Source of the DNA: Clostridia bacterium
GTDB taxonomy: Bacteria; Bacillota; Clostridia; Christensenellales; Borkfalkiaceae
Assembly: GCA_017415505.1 (NCBI GenBank)
Contig: JAFQGG010000021.1
Span: 1-64,000 of the forward strand
Direction: 5' to 3'
DNA: 64,000 nt
Shown here: positions 1 through 7,990 of the stretch, piece after piece
How the letters are laid out: every line of letters starts with the position of its first letter
Numbering within the stretch: the first letter of the stretch is position 1
Position numbers and translations under genes: made by a program
The notes under the pieces: model-generated
What the model saw: the letters and a program-made list of their open reading frames with translations, nothing else
Databases searched by the model: none
What the model was told of the DNA's origin: nothing

Positions 1-8
1 AGCCCAAG

Positions 9-287
9 TAACCAAAGGAACGTAATCCGAAACGAGATTTTTAGTGGCAAATTTCGACTTCTACTTCGTTAAAAACTTTGATAAACCGATAAGGTTTATC
101 TTCGGCTTTCGCCTTGTAGAGCGACGAAATTTGCCTACTATAAAATTGCTTCGCACCCAAAAGCTCGTATTTTGAAACGATTTTTGGTGCGGAGGAAGAA
201 ATTATACCAAAGTATTATGATGACGACAAGCCATAAAGCGTTCAAAAGACGACTTTTGGGCTGATTCGGATTACGTTCCTTTGGTTA
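9..287. repeat. Inverted repeat (23 bp perfect arms) enclosing a structured non-coding segment
   Basis: Bases 9-31 are the exact reverse complement of 265-287 (23 of 23). Inside, 45-55 pairs with 125-135 (GGCAAATTTCG against CGAAATTTGCC), flanked by imperfect pairing of TCTAC with GTAGA, and GATAAACC...GGTTTATC forms a small hairpin near 79-99. No open frame of useful length is present. The arrangement fits either a MITE-like non-autonomous element with terminal inverted repeats or a large folded RNA/DNA element. The window starts only 8 bases before the left arm, so a flanking target duplication cannot be judged. Confidence 0.5.
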
Positions 288-290
288 TGC

Positions 291-544
291 AACCGCAGGT
301 TGCGCCTCACGCGAAGCGTTAATCCCGTCGGGGAAAGACGAAAAACTTAACCATGGTTAAGTTTTAATGAAATTCGGCTATGCCGAATGAAATCCGCTTA
401 ACGCGGGTGAAATTGCTACGCAATGAAATTTTGCTTCGCAAAATGTTGGAAAAAAGGTCGGTAAGAGCAAAAAAGCTGTCGAAATGGCGGTGGAGTAACC
501 CGAAACGGAGTGATGGATAAAATTAGGTGCAGGCTTAGCCTGCC
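291..544. repeat. Run of short hairpins with mostly three-base loops
   Basis: A series of small inverted repeats lies upstream of the HD gene: 291-301 (AACC/GGTT, loop GCA), 309-319 (ACGC/GCGT, loop GAA), 324-332 (CCC/GGG), a 24-bp perfect palindrome at 342-365 centred on CCATGG, 372-388 (ATTCGGC/GCCGAAT, loop TAT), 394-406 (CCGC/GCGG), 412-424 (ATTGC/GCAAT, loop TAC), 428-444 (ATTTTGC/GCAAAAT, loop TTC) and 529-543 (GCAGGC/GCCTGC, loop TTA). Several follow a GAAA-type spacer. Nothing coding is seen here. Function is unknown; the dense regular spacing argues against chance. Confidence 0.5.
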
Positions 545-610
545 CAGGGTTAAGTTTTTGGGGAAATGGAATAAAATTCAGCTTTCAATCATTCAAAAAG
601 GAGAAAAATT

Positions 611-1165
611 ATGGCAAACATGAGAATCCACAAAGCAATCGAGTTTGCGACCTTAAAACACCAAGGTCAAACGCGCAAGGGTACGGATATTCCCTATATC
701 GTGCACCCGATAGAGGTGATGCAAATTCTCACGGCAAACGGTTGCGAAGAAGATATTATCATTGCGGGTATTTTGCACGATACTTTGGAAGATACGGACA
801 CCGAACGCGAGGAAATCGTCGAAGCGTTCGGCGCGCGCGTTGCCGAGCTCGTTTCCCACGAGAGCGAAGACAAAAGCAAGAGCTGGGAAGAGCGTAAGCA
901 AGCCACCGTCGATAGGTTGCGCGTTTGCCCCGATTCCGTGGCGATATGCGCGCTCGCCGACAAACTCTCTAATTTACGCAGTATCTACTACGACTACCAA
1001 AGGGTAGGCGAGGGCGTTTGGTCGCGTTTTATGCGCGGTAAAGAAAAGGTGCGTTGGTACTACGCTTCCGTTGCGGAGGCAACGAAGCGGTTGCAAGATA
1101 AGCCGATTTGGCAAGAATATTTTGCGCTTTTGCAAGAAACCTTCGGGGAAGAATTGAAAGATTGA
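611..1165 (+). CDS. HD-domain alarmone hydrolase-like protein (Mesh1/RSH hydrolase family)
   Basis: This 184-residue soluble protein is a single HD domain of the type found at the N-terminus of RelA/SpoT and in small alarmone hydrolases. Visible signatures are His17, the YIVHP segment with His32, the LHDTLEDT metal-binding motif (His56-Asp57, Glu60-Asp61) and LADKLSNLRS around residue 117. By family knowledge it would hydrolyse (p)ppGpp or a related nucleotide using Mn2+. No synthetase or TGS domain is attached. The ATG follows AAAAAGGAGAAAAATT, a strong ribosome site. The gene stands alone with the structured non-coding region upstream. Substrate is inferred; other HD phosphohydrolases act on different nucleotides. 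Confidence 0.75.
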   Translation: MANMRIHKAIEFATLKHQGQTRKGTDIPYIVHPIEVMQILTANGCEEDIIIAGILHDTLEDTDTEREEIVEAFGARVAELVSHESEDKSKSWEERKQATVDRLRVCPDSVAICALADKLSNLRSIYYDYQRVGEGVWSRFMRGKEKVRWYYASVAEATKRLQDKPIWQEYFALLQETFGEELKD

Positions 1166-1262
1166 TTGTCTTTTTTGAAAAAAAGTTGTAGAAAAATTTT
1201 TTCGTTTCAGGTATAATAATATTGGAAATTCCCAAAAAACACTTGAAAGGAAGGTAGATACA

Positions 1263-2402
1263 ATGCGAAAAATTAGACTTGGCGTCGTTGGTTTGGGGCA
1301 TAGGGGCAGAATGATGTTCGAGCTTGCGGGAACGAAATTCGATTGCGTAATCCCAGTGGCGGCTTGCGATTTATTTTCTCGAAATTGGTACGAAAAACAA
1401 TGGCTCATGGACAAGCCCATGAGTGAGATTTTTCCCGACACCGTATTTTACGAAAACTACGACGAAATGCTGAAAAAGGCGGAGCTTGACGCCGTACTCG
1501 TAGAAACGGGCGCGGACGTGCACGCGGATTTTTGCGTCAAGGCGTTGGAGAAAAATATTCACGTATTGACGGATATTCCCGTCGTGGCAAACTTGAAAGA
1601 GGCGGAAAGGCTTTGGCTTGCCTCGCAAAAATCAAGCGCGATCATTTCCGTGGGAGCGAATCCCAACGAACAGAAATTTTGCGCATTGTTGCAGGAATTT
1701 TATCAAACGGGAAAATTGGGAAAACCTTATTATCTTGAAGCGGAATATTTACATTGGAGCTATCCTGGAAGTGATTTCCATAAAGGACTTATAGAAAACG
1801 GGGATTGGAGAAAATTGCTTTGCCCGATTCGGTATTGTACGCACTCGCTTGGCCCGCTCTTGACGGTGTTAAACGAAGACTTGCGCAAGGTAAGCTGTTT
1901 CGGTACGGGACAACACGCGCCTGCGAGCGAATACGAAGAGGGGAACAAGAAAGACGATATGTCCTGCGCGCAGTTCCAAACGGAATCGGGCGTAGTGATC
2001 CGTTTGCTTCGTAACGGTAGATGCCGTGCGGATATACAGGCGCACAACTATCGCGTGTTCGGTACGGAAGGATATATGGAACGAATGGTGCGCATGGGGA
2101 ACGAAGTTATTCGCTACAATTCCGAAAAGGAAAATCCTACGATGCAGGAAATCGGCGGGGAATTTATGCCTCCCGCGTATGCGGACAATCCAGACGCCGT
2201 GGGGCACGGCGGTCTTGATTACGCGATCGAGGATAAGTTTTTGAAAGCAATATTAAACGGTACGCCCGCGCCTATTTCCCTCAAAGAGGGGTTGGCAATG
2301 ACTTTGCCCGGTATTTACGCGGAAGAATCTTCTAAACGCGGGGGCGAAGTGGTGACGATGTATTATCCTTGGGATAAAGAATGGTCTACGGAGATTCGGT
2401 GA
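1263..2402 (+). CDS. Gfo/Idh/MocA family NAD(P)-dependent oxidoreductase
   Basis: This 379-residue protein opens with a Rossmann dinucleotide fold, GVVGLGHRGR at residues 7-16. Around residue 98 the segment KNIHVLTDIP occupies the place of the family's EKP catalytic motif, so the lysine is replaced. The C-terminal half has the GFO_IDH_MocA alpha/beta domain. Members oxidise or reduce sugars, inositols or their derivatives; the substrate cannot be read from sequence. The start follows GGAAGG. The next gene begins 3 bases after the stop, and an AraC regulator follows, so this looks like an inducible sugar-use operon of oxidoreductase, transporter and regulator. Confidence 0.85.
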   Translation: MRKIRLGVVGLGHRGRMMFELAGTKFDCVIPVAACDLFSRNWYEKQWLMDKPMSEIFPDTVFYENYDEMLKKAELDAVLVETGADVHADFCVKALEKNIHVLTDIPVVANLKEAERLWLASQKSSAIISVGANPNEQKFCALLQEFYQTGKLGKPYYLEAEYLHWSYPGSDFHKGLIENGDWRKLLCPIRYCTHSLGPLLTVLNEDLRKVSCFGTGQHAPASEYEEGNKKDDMSCAQFQTESGVVIRLLRNGRCRADIQAHNYRVFGTEGYMERMVRMGNEVIRYNSEKENPTMQEIGGEFMPPAYADNPDAVGHGGLDYAIEDKFLKAILNGTPAPISLKEGLAMTLPGIYAEESSKRGGEVVTMYYPWDKEWSTEIR

Positions 2403-2405
2403 GCT

Positions 2406-3269
2406 ATGCCTGTTTTATGGATTGTTTTAGGGCGGTTGGTTCATCAGTTAGAGGGTGTTTTTATTAAAAAGTATAATGCGAAACACGAAAAGGGCGGTTT
2501 TATATTCACGGCAATCGTTTCCCTCTTTTCTATGCTCTTTTTTCTGTTGACGGATATCGTCACGGATGAGAGCGGTTTGCGCTTTTCTTCCGATTTAATC
2601 GTTTACGGCGTAATCGGCGGTGTGTGCTTTTGTGCGGCGTCCTTTCTCACCTATCTTGCCCTTGGTTGCGGTTCGTTCGTGCTTTCGAGGTTAATTCTCT
2701 CGTACGGGATTCTCATTACAATCGTGCACGGCTTGTTTTTAGGGGAAACCATTTCCGTTTTGGGGTGGATAGGTATAGCCTTAATCGCCGTTTCCCTGTA
2801 TTTCGTGAAGGGGAATAACGACGGGGAAAGCGTGAAAATCACGAAAAAGTGGATTTTGTATATCACTCTGTCCGTGGTGTTTGCGGGGGTGTTCGGGATT
2901 TTGCAACGGCAACAGCAAATCGTGTTCGAGCATGCGTACGATAACGAGTTTATGATTATTTCCCTTGCCGTTTCCGCGCTGTGTTTGTTCGTCGGCGGAA
3001 TCGTCAAAGACGGGAAGGACTTGAAATACATATTCAAACACGGGAGTTTGTACGCTGTGGGCGCGGGTTTTTCCAACGGCGCGACGAATCTTTTAACGCT
3101 CTACGTGTACACGCTCGTGCCCATGTCCTTCGTTGCGCCTACGAGCGCGGGCGTTTCTATCGTCGTTTCCTTTTTGATTTCCAAATTACTCTTCAAAGAG
3201 AAGTTCTCGAAAATGCAGTATTTGGGCGTGATTTTAGGTGGCGTTGCCTTGATTTTATTCAATTTGTAA
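2406..3269 (+). CDS. DMT-superfamily (EamA-like) transporter
   Basis: The protein has 287 residues and about ten hydrophobic membrane segments arranged as two repeats of five, as in the drug/metabolite transporter superfamily. Late segments contain VPMSFVAPTSAGVSIVVSF and the C-terminus ends ILGGVALILFNL, typical of EamA domains. It probably moves a small metabolite across the cytoplasmic membrane; direction and substrate are unknown. It begins 3 bases after the oxidoreductase stop and ends 10 bases before the AraC gene, which ties its role to that cluster. A charged loop near residues 135-146 separates the halves. Confidence 0.8.
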   Translation: MPVLWIVLGRLVHQLEGVFIKKYNAKHEKGGFIFTAIVSLFSMLFFLLTDIVTDESGLRFSSDLIVYGVIGGVCFCAASFLTYLALGCGSFVLSRLILSYGILITIVHGLFLGETISVLGWIGIALIAVSLYFVKGNNDGESVKITKKWILYITLSVVFAGVFGILQRQQQIVFEHAYDNEFMIISLAVSALCLFVGGIVKDGKDLKYIFKHGSLYAVGAGFSNGATNLLTLYVYTLVPMSFVAPTSAGVSIVVSFLISKLLFKEKFSKMQYLGVILGGVALILFNL

Positions 3270-3279
3270 GGGGTGCATC

Positions 3280-4164
3280 ATGATACAAAGAGAAAACACG
3301 AACAACTTGTATTCCGAACAAAAAAAGAAGGTGTTGTTGACGCTTCGGCATCTTCTCGTGGAGAACGGGTACGAAAATACCAATTCCAAAACGGCGGTTG
3401 TATTTTCCGTCGTGGACGGTTCGGGTACGATCGTGTTTTCCGACGGAAAAGAACTTCCGCTCGACGCCAAGGAATGTGTATTTTTCGACAAGGGGAACGG
3501 GTTTTGTTTCCGTTGCGACGCGCCGACGGAAATCTTCGTTTTGCAACTTAATTTTAGCGATTTTATCGACGGGCAGTACGTCGTGTTCGAGAAGAAACGG
3601 ATAGGCGCTTTTTTCGAGGGAATCGTCCGTTCGCGGAGAAAAATCGACGGTATGCATTGCAACGCCCGTCGAATCCAAGAGTCTTTATTTTGGATAGAAA
3701 ACGAGCTTGAAAATCGCGACGGGGGAAGCGAATACGTGATAAAAGCGTACGTTGCTTTGTTGTTATCCTTTGCCATGCAGTATTTCCACGGCGAGGAAAA
3801 CGGAGGCGCGGGCAAGGCAGATCCGCATTACGAGGATATACAAAAGACCATTTTGTATATCAACGAGCATATCTCCGAAAAGATCAGCTTGGACGAGCTT
3901 GCCAAAATTGCTATGATGGGCAAAACCAATTATTCGGTGACGTTCAAAAAAATTACGGGTATGACGGTGTGGGAGTATATTCTCAACGCGCGTATAGAGC
4001 TTGCGTCGAGCTATTTAATGGAAAACGGAGCGGAGTACAACATCACCGAACTTGCGTTCCAATGCGGGTTTAACAATTCCGCGCACTTTAATAAAACCTT
4101 CAAAAAATTAAAAGGAAAAACGCCGAGCGATTTTAAGAAAGACTCGGATAATCCCTGTTTTTAG
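3280..4164 (+). CDS. AraC-family transcriptional regulator
   Basis: The 294-residue protein has an N-terminal cupin-like sensor region (residues about 1-170) and a C-terminal double helix-turn-helix of the AraC/XylS type (about 187-288). The DNA-binding part shows ISLDELAKIAMMGKTNYS and LAFQCGFNNSAHFNKTFKKL, the second being the canonical signature, followed by GKTPSDFKK. It is the third gene of a tight cluster with an oxidoreductase and a transporter and is likely their ligand-responsive regulator. A terminator hairpin follows the stop. Confidence 0.88.
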   Translation: MIQRENTNNLYSEQKKKVLLTLRHLLVENGYENTNSKTAVVFSVVDGSGTIVFSDGKELPLDAKECVFFDKGNGFCFRCDAPTEIFVLQLNFSDFIDGQYVVFEKKRIGAFFEGIVRSRRKIDGMHCNARRIQESLFWIENELENRDGGSEYVIKAYVALLLSFAMQYFHGEENGGAGKADPHYEDIQKTILYINEHISEKISLDELAKIAMMGKTNYSVTFKKITGMTVWEYILNARIELASSYLMENGAEYNITELAFQCGFNNSAHFNKTFKKLKGKTPSDFKKDSDNPCF

Positions 4165-4175
4165 ACGAAAGAAAA

Positions 4176-4209
4176 GCGCGAAGCGAGTTCCTCGCTTCGC
4201 GCCGTTTTT
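4176..4209. terminator. Intrinsic terminator between convergent genes
   Basis: GCGCGAAGCGAG pairs with CTCGCTTCGCGC around a TTC loop, followed by CGTTTTTAT. It ends the AraC operon and lies just before the 3' end of the minus-strand gene. Confidence 0.8.
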
Positions 4210-4213
4210 ATCG

Positions 4214-4612
4214 TCATTTTTTTTGTTTTAAGGTATACGAGGAATCGGAAGAAATATCTCCCCAACCGCCAACCGACTCGTTCGCGCCCGCGCCCAATAC
4301 ACTCCCTCCGCCTTGCAAAAGAAAGACTCTTTTTTTGAAAAAGAAACCGATTACCCGTCCGTCTTGCAAAATGCTGTTTTCCGCCGAGAGCGGGAATTCC
4401 TTTTCCCCGAATTGGAAAGAATCGACCCCGCCGTCGTTGTCGGCGTGACATTCCCACTCCCATTCGTAAAGAATAAAATATTGATTATGCAAATCGCCGT
4501 CGAGGACGGCTTTTTCTTCTTCGGCGGTAAGCTCCGTTTCGTAAAACGGAACGCCCTGCACCGTAAAGACGGCGGGGGCGGTTTGCCCGTTCAAATTTTT
4601 ATACCCTTTCAT
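4214..4612 (-). CDS. Hypothetical 132-residue protein downstream of DUF1846 gene
   Basis: I do not recognise this protein. It is acidic in its first 70 residues, with a tryptophan/tyrosine-rich patch (YEWEWECHADNDGG) and a glycine-rich segment near 100-118, and ends in a lysine-rich tail. No signal peptide or membrane segment is evident. The start is supported by AAGAGGTG seven bases upstream. It lies 18 bases after the DUF1846 stop in the same direction, so the two are probably co-transcribed. The presence of its own ribosome site favours a real gene. Confidence 0.55.
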   Translation of the reverse strand: MKGYKNLNGQTAPAVFTVQGVPFYETELTAEEEKAVLDGDLHNQYFILYEWEWECHADNDGGVDSFQFGEKEFPLSAENSILQDGRVIGFFFKKRVFLLQGGGSVLGAGANESVGGWGDISSDSSYTLKQKK

Positions 4613-4630
4613 ATTCGCACCTCTTGCAAG

Positions 4631-6091
4631 TTATCTTTGCGGTTCGCAGGTGACGTGCATACCCAGCGTTTTGAAGGTCTTTTCGTCCACGTGGGAAAGC
4701 ATGACCGTCGAGTGGATTTCGCAATTTTTCAATTTATCAAGTTGCGCAAGCGCAAGCTTTGCCATGCGGTCGGTGACGGCGCAAATGGCGAGCGAAAGCA
4801 AAATTTCGTCCGTGTGCAAACGGGGATTCATAGAGCCCATGTGCTTGACTTTGAGTTTTTGTATCGGTTCGATAATGGTGGGGGAGATCAGTTCGATTCC
4901 GTCGTCGATTCCGCCGAGTACCTTCAACGCGTTGAGGAGCGCGGCGGCGCTTGCGCCGAGCAAATCGCCCGTTTTTCCCGTCACGATTCTACCGTCGCCA
5001 AGCTCGATTGCTACGGCGGGCTCGCCCGTTTCTTCCGCCTTTTTAAGGGCGGGGGCGACCGTCTTTCTCGCGTCGGCGGAAATACCTGCCTTGCTCATGA
5101 GCAGTTCGATTTTGGAAACGACCTCTTTGCCGATTCTGCCCTTTCTCGCGTCGCAAAGCGCCGCGTAGTAACGGCGCACGATTTCGCCCTCGGACGCGCG
5201 ACGGCAATTCTCGTCGTTGACGATACAAAAACCCGCCATGTTCACGCCCATATCCGTAGGGGATTTATACGGCGAATAGCCGAGAATCTTTTCGAGCATT
5301 GCCGCTACGACGGGGAAAATTTCCACGTCGCGGTTGTAATTGACGGCGAGCTGTCCGTACGCTTCGAGGTGGTACGGGTCGATCATGTTCACGTCGTTGA
5401 GATCGGCGGTCGCCGCTTCGTAGGCAAGGTTGACGGGGTGCGAGAGGGGGAGATTCCAAACGGGGAACGTTTCGAATTTCGCGTAGCCCGCTTTCACACC
5501 GCGCAAATTTTCGTGGTACAGTTGCGAAAGGCAAGTCGCCATTTTTCCGCTCCCCGGACCGGGTGCGGTGACGATTACGAGCTTTCTCGTGGTGGGTACG
5601 TATTCGTTTTTGCCGTAGCCCTCTTCGCTCACGATTTTCGCTACGTCCGAGGGATAGCCCTCGATGGCGTAATGCTTGTACACGCTAATTCCGAGGTTGT
5701 TCAACCGCTTGATAAACCCGTCCACGGCGGGTTGCGGGCTGTACATGGTCATAACGACGCCACTCACGAACAAGCCCTGTCCCTTAAAAATATCGATCAG
5801 CCGAATTACGTCGGCGTCGTAGGTAATGCCCAAATCGCTACGGTATTTGTTCTTGATAATATCGTTCGCGCAAATCACGACGAGGATTTCGGCGACCTTT
5901 TTTAATTTCAACAGCATTTTGATTTTGCTGTCCGGCTCAAACCCGGGGAGCACGCGCGAGGCGTGGTAATCGTCGAAGAGTTTTCCCCCGAATTCAAGGT
6001 AAAGCTTGTCCCCGAACGATTGGATTCGTTCTTCGATCTTCTCCGATTGCATGGACAAATATTTCTTATTGTCAAAACCGATCCCGTGCAT
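4631..6091 (-). CDS. DUF1846 domain-containing protein
   Basis: The frame could open at 6115, but the ATG at 6091 (protein begins MHGIGFDNKKYL) has GGAGG seven bases upstream and matches the usual start of the family, giving 486 residues. The family is a conserved, mostly Firmicutes protein of unknown cellular role with two alpha/beta domains. A glycine-rich, P-loop-like stretch APGPGSGKMATC lies near residue 178. No secretion signal is present. A consensus promoter (6133-6161) sits directly upstream. The gene is divergent from the TIR-LRR gene and followed by a small orphan gene. The family assignment is firm; the function is not known. Confidence 0.85.
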   Translation of the reverse strand: MHGIGFDNKKYLSMQSEKIEERIQSFGDKLYLEFGGKLFDDYHASRVLPGFEPDSKIKMLLKLKKVAEILVVICANDIIKNKYRSDLGITYDADVIRLIDIFKGQGLFVSGVVMTMYSPQPAVDGFIKRLNNLGISVYKHYAIEGYPSDVAKIVSEEGYGKNEYVPTTRKLVIVTAPGPGSGKMATCLSQLYHENLRGVKAGYAKFETFPVWNLPLSHPVNLAYEAATADLNDVNMIDPYHLEAYGQLAVNYNRDVEIFPVVAAMLEKILGYSPYKSPTDMGVNMAGFCIVNDENCRRASEGEIVRRYYAALCDARKGRIGKEVVSKIELLMSKAGISADARKTVAPALKKAEETGEPAVAIELGDGRIVTGKTGDLLGASAAALLNALKVLGGIDDGIELISPTIIEPIQKLKVKHMGSMNPRLHTDEILLSLAICAVTDRMAKLALAQLDKLKNCEIHSTVMLSHVDEKTFKTLGMHVTCEPQR

Positions 6092-6132
6092 AAACAGCCT
6101 CCGTAGCCAAAGCAATGTAATCTATCCTTAAT

Positions 6133-6161
6133 ATTGTACCAAAAATTCCCGCCTTTGTCAA
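6133..6161 (-). promoter_or_regulatory. Promoter for the DUF1846 gene
   Basis: On the minus strand TTGACA (6156-6161) is followed after 17 bases by TACAAT (6133-6138), about 42 bases upstream of the chosen start. Confidence 0.75.
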
Positions 6162-6215
6162 GGCTACGACGGCAAAAAACGGCAAGGAAAAATTTATTTA
6201 TAGCCTGTTTTTGTG

Positions 6216-6244
6216 TTGACAAAAGAATAAAAAAGTTTTATAAT
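6216..6244 (+). promoter_or_regulatory. Promoter for the TIR-LRR / permease pair
   Basis: TTGACA (6216-6221) and TATAAT (6239-6244) are separated by 17 bases, a full consensus promoter. The transcript would have a leader of about 70 bases before the ribosome site at 6309-6314. Confidence 0.8.
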
Positions 6245-6320
6245 AAAACTGATACTATATATAATTTTGATAAAGTAAGGGGAAAACTCCGCGCAAAATT
6301 ATGAAAAAAGGAGAAAAATC

Positions 6321-7985
6321 ATGGTTGTAACCGAAGAAAAGAAACCCGTTCCCGTAACGGAAAAGCCCGTGGACGCAAAGCCCGCGTACGTGCAAATGCG
6401 CACGAAATTCGAAGCGTATACGGGGGACGAACCGTATTTGTTTATTAGCTATTCGCATAGAGATACCGCGAAAGTATACCCCATTTTGGACGCGTTGTAC
6501 GATAAAAAATACCGTATGTGGTACGACGAATCTTGCGAAACGGGGAACGATTTCCGCGACGAACTGCGCGTTCGTATCAAGAACTGCGAGGCGGTGATTT
6601 TGTTCGTGTCCGAAGCTTCCATGCTTTCGCCTTTCTGCGGTATGGAAATTATCGTTGCGCGCGAATACGGTAAGCGTTTGTATCCCATTTATTTGGACGG
6701 GGTGGAAGTGCCTCCCTCCTTCCAAATCTTGCTTGCGAACACCCACCACGGCGTTGCGGACAATATGGAAAAATTGGTGCGCTCCATGGTGCGCGATTTG
6801 CCCGCGGCGGCGATGGACAGACTCACGATTGAGAACACCACGCTCAAAAAGTGCGAAGACAACGGCAGAAGTATCGTCGTAGACGAGGGGATCAAAGACA
6901 TTTGCGCCGAGGCGTTCAAAAACCGTCGTGCGCTTCATACCATTAAATTGCCCGAATCGTTGGAAAATATCGGTTTTGAAAGCTTCCGTGGCTGTACCAG
7001 CCTTGAAAGCATGGAAATTCCCGAAAACACCATTCGTATCGGCGAGAGCGCGTTCCGTGACTGTACGAATATGCGTTCGTTGAATATTAAAAATAACTGT
7101 ATCAAAATCGGCGAGCGTGCGTTTGAAAACTGCGCACTTCTCTCCGAGGTGAAATTGCCCGAGGGCTTGACGGAAATTTACGGGGGCGTATTCAACAGTT
7201 GTAAGAGCCTGCACTCGATCAAATTGCCCAAGAACCTTACGATTATGGGCGAGAGCGCGTTTTCCGACTGTATCGCGCTCGAATCGGTGGATATCCCCGA
7301 ATCGACGACGAAGATCGACGACCTCGCGTTCAACGGTTGCGTAAGCCTTACGAAAATCGAATTCCACGAAGGCTTGAAGAAAATCGGTAAGAGCGCGTTC
7401 AAGAACTGTCGCGTTTTGCATACGATCGAATTGCCTTCCTCCGTTACCAACATTAGCAACGCGCCTTTCCGCGGTTGCGAAGCGTTGAAAACGATTAAGG
7501 TACACCCCAAGAACAAGTATTATAAATCCGAACCCAATAAGAGAGAGGGTAGCGATCACGTCTTGTTCAATAAGAATAAATCGGTGATTATCGCGTACCC
7601 CGCGAGTAGCCGTGAAGTGCAATACGATATTCCCGATAGCGTTATGCTCATTAGCGATTGGGCGTTCTGCGAATGTAAAAAGCTCAACCGTATCACCATT
7701 CCCGACAGCGTGCACGAGATCGGCGAAGGCGCGTTCTGCAACTGCGCGCTCTTGGATGAAGTGGAAATTCCCGATTCCGTGGAACGCATTGACGACTGCG
7801 CGTTTAGAGGCTGTACCAATTTGGAAAAGGTGGTGATTCCCGATTCCGTAAAAGAGCTCGGCTGGGGCATTTTCGACGGTTGCGAAACGAAAGTTACCGT
7901 ATACTGCGAGGAAGGCTCGCTCGTGCAAGAATATTGCAGAAGAAACGGGATTCGCGAAGCGAGAATTTCGGAAAAGGATAATTAA
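6321..7985 (+). CDS. TIR domain fused to BspA-type leucine-rich repeats
   Basis: The 554-residue protein has no signal peptide or membrane segment, so it should be cytoplasmic. Residues about 37-160 form a TIR domain: YLFISYSHRD (39-48), then SPFCGMEI (103-110), which fits the S-x-x-C-x-x-E pattern of NADase-active TIRs and puts the candidate catalytic glutamate at Glu109. From about 185 to 530 it carries BspA/LRR_5 repeats of about 23 residues with the recurring IGESAFRDC, LPEGLTEI and IPDSVxxI units, interrupted near 395-430 by a segment with a lysine-rich patch. The ribosome site is AAAAGGAG. BspA repeats are usually on secreted proteins; here they are inside the cell next to TIR, like an NLR receptor layout. 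A role in immunity or signalling is inferred only. Confidence 0.88.
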   Translation: MVVTEEKKPVPVTEKPVDAKPAYVQMRTKFEAYTGDEPYLFISYSHRDTAKVYPILDALYDKKYRMWYDESCETGNDFRDELRVRIKNCEAVILFVSEASMLSPFCGMEIIVAREYGKRLYPIYLDGVEVPPSFQILLANTHHGVADNMEKLVRSMVRDLPAAAMDRLTIENTTLKKCEDNGRSIVVDEGIKDICAEAFKNRRALHTIKLPESLENIGFESFRGCTSLESMEIPENTIRIGESAFRDCTNMRSLNIKNNCIKIGERAFENCALLSEVKLPEGLTEIYGGVFNSCKSLHSIKLPKNLTIMGESAFSDCIALESVDIPESTTKIDDLAFNGCVSLTKIEFHEGLKKIGKSAFKNCRVLHTIELPSSVTNISNAPFRGCEALKTIKVHPKNKYYKSEPNKREGSDHVLFNKNKSVIIAYPASSREVQYDIPDSVMLISDWAFCECKKLNRITIPDSVHEIGEGAFCNCALLDEVEIPDSVERIDDCAFRGCTNLEKVVIPDSVKELGWGIFDGCETKVTVYCEEGSLVQEYCRRNGIREARISEKDN

Positions 7986-7990
7986 GAGAA

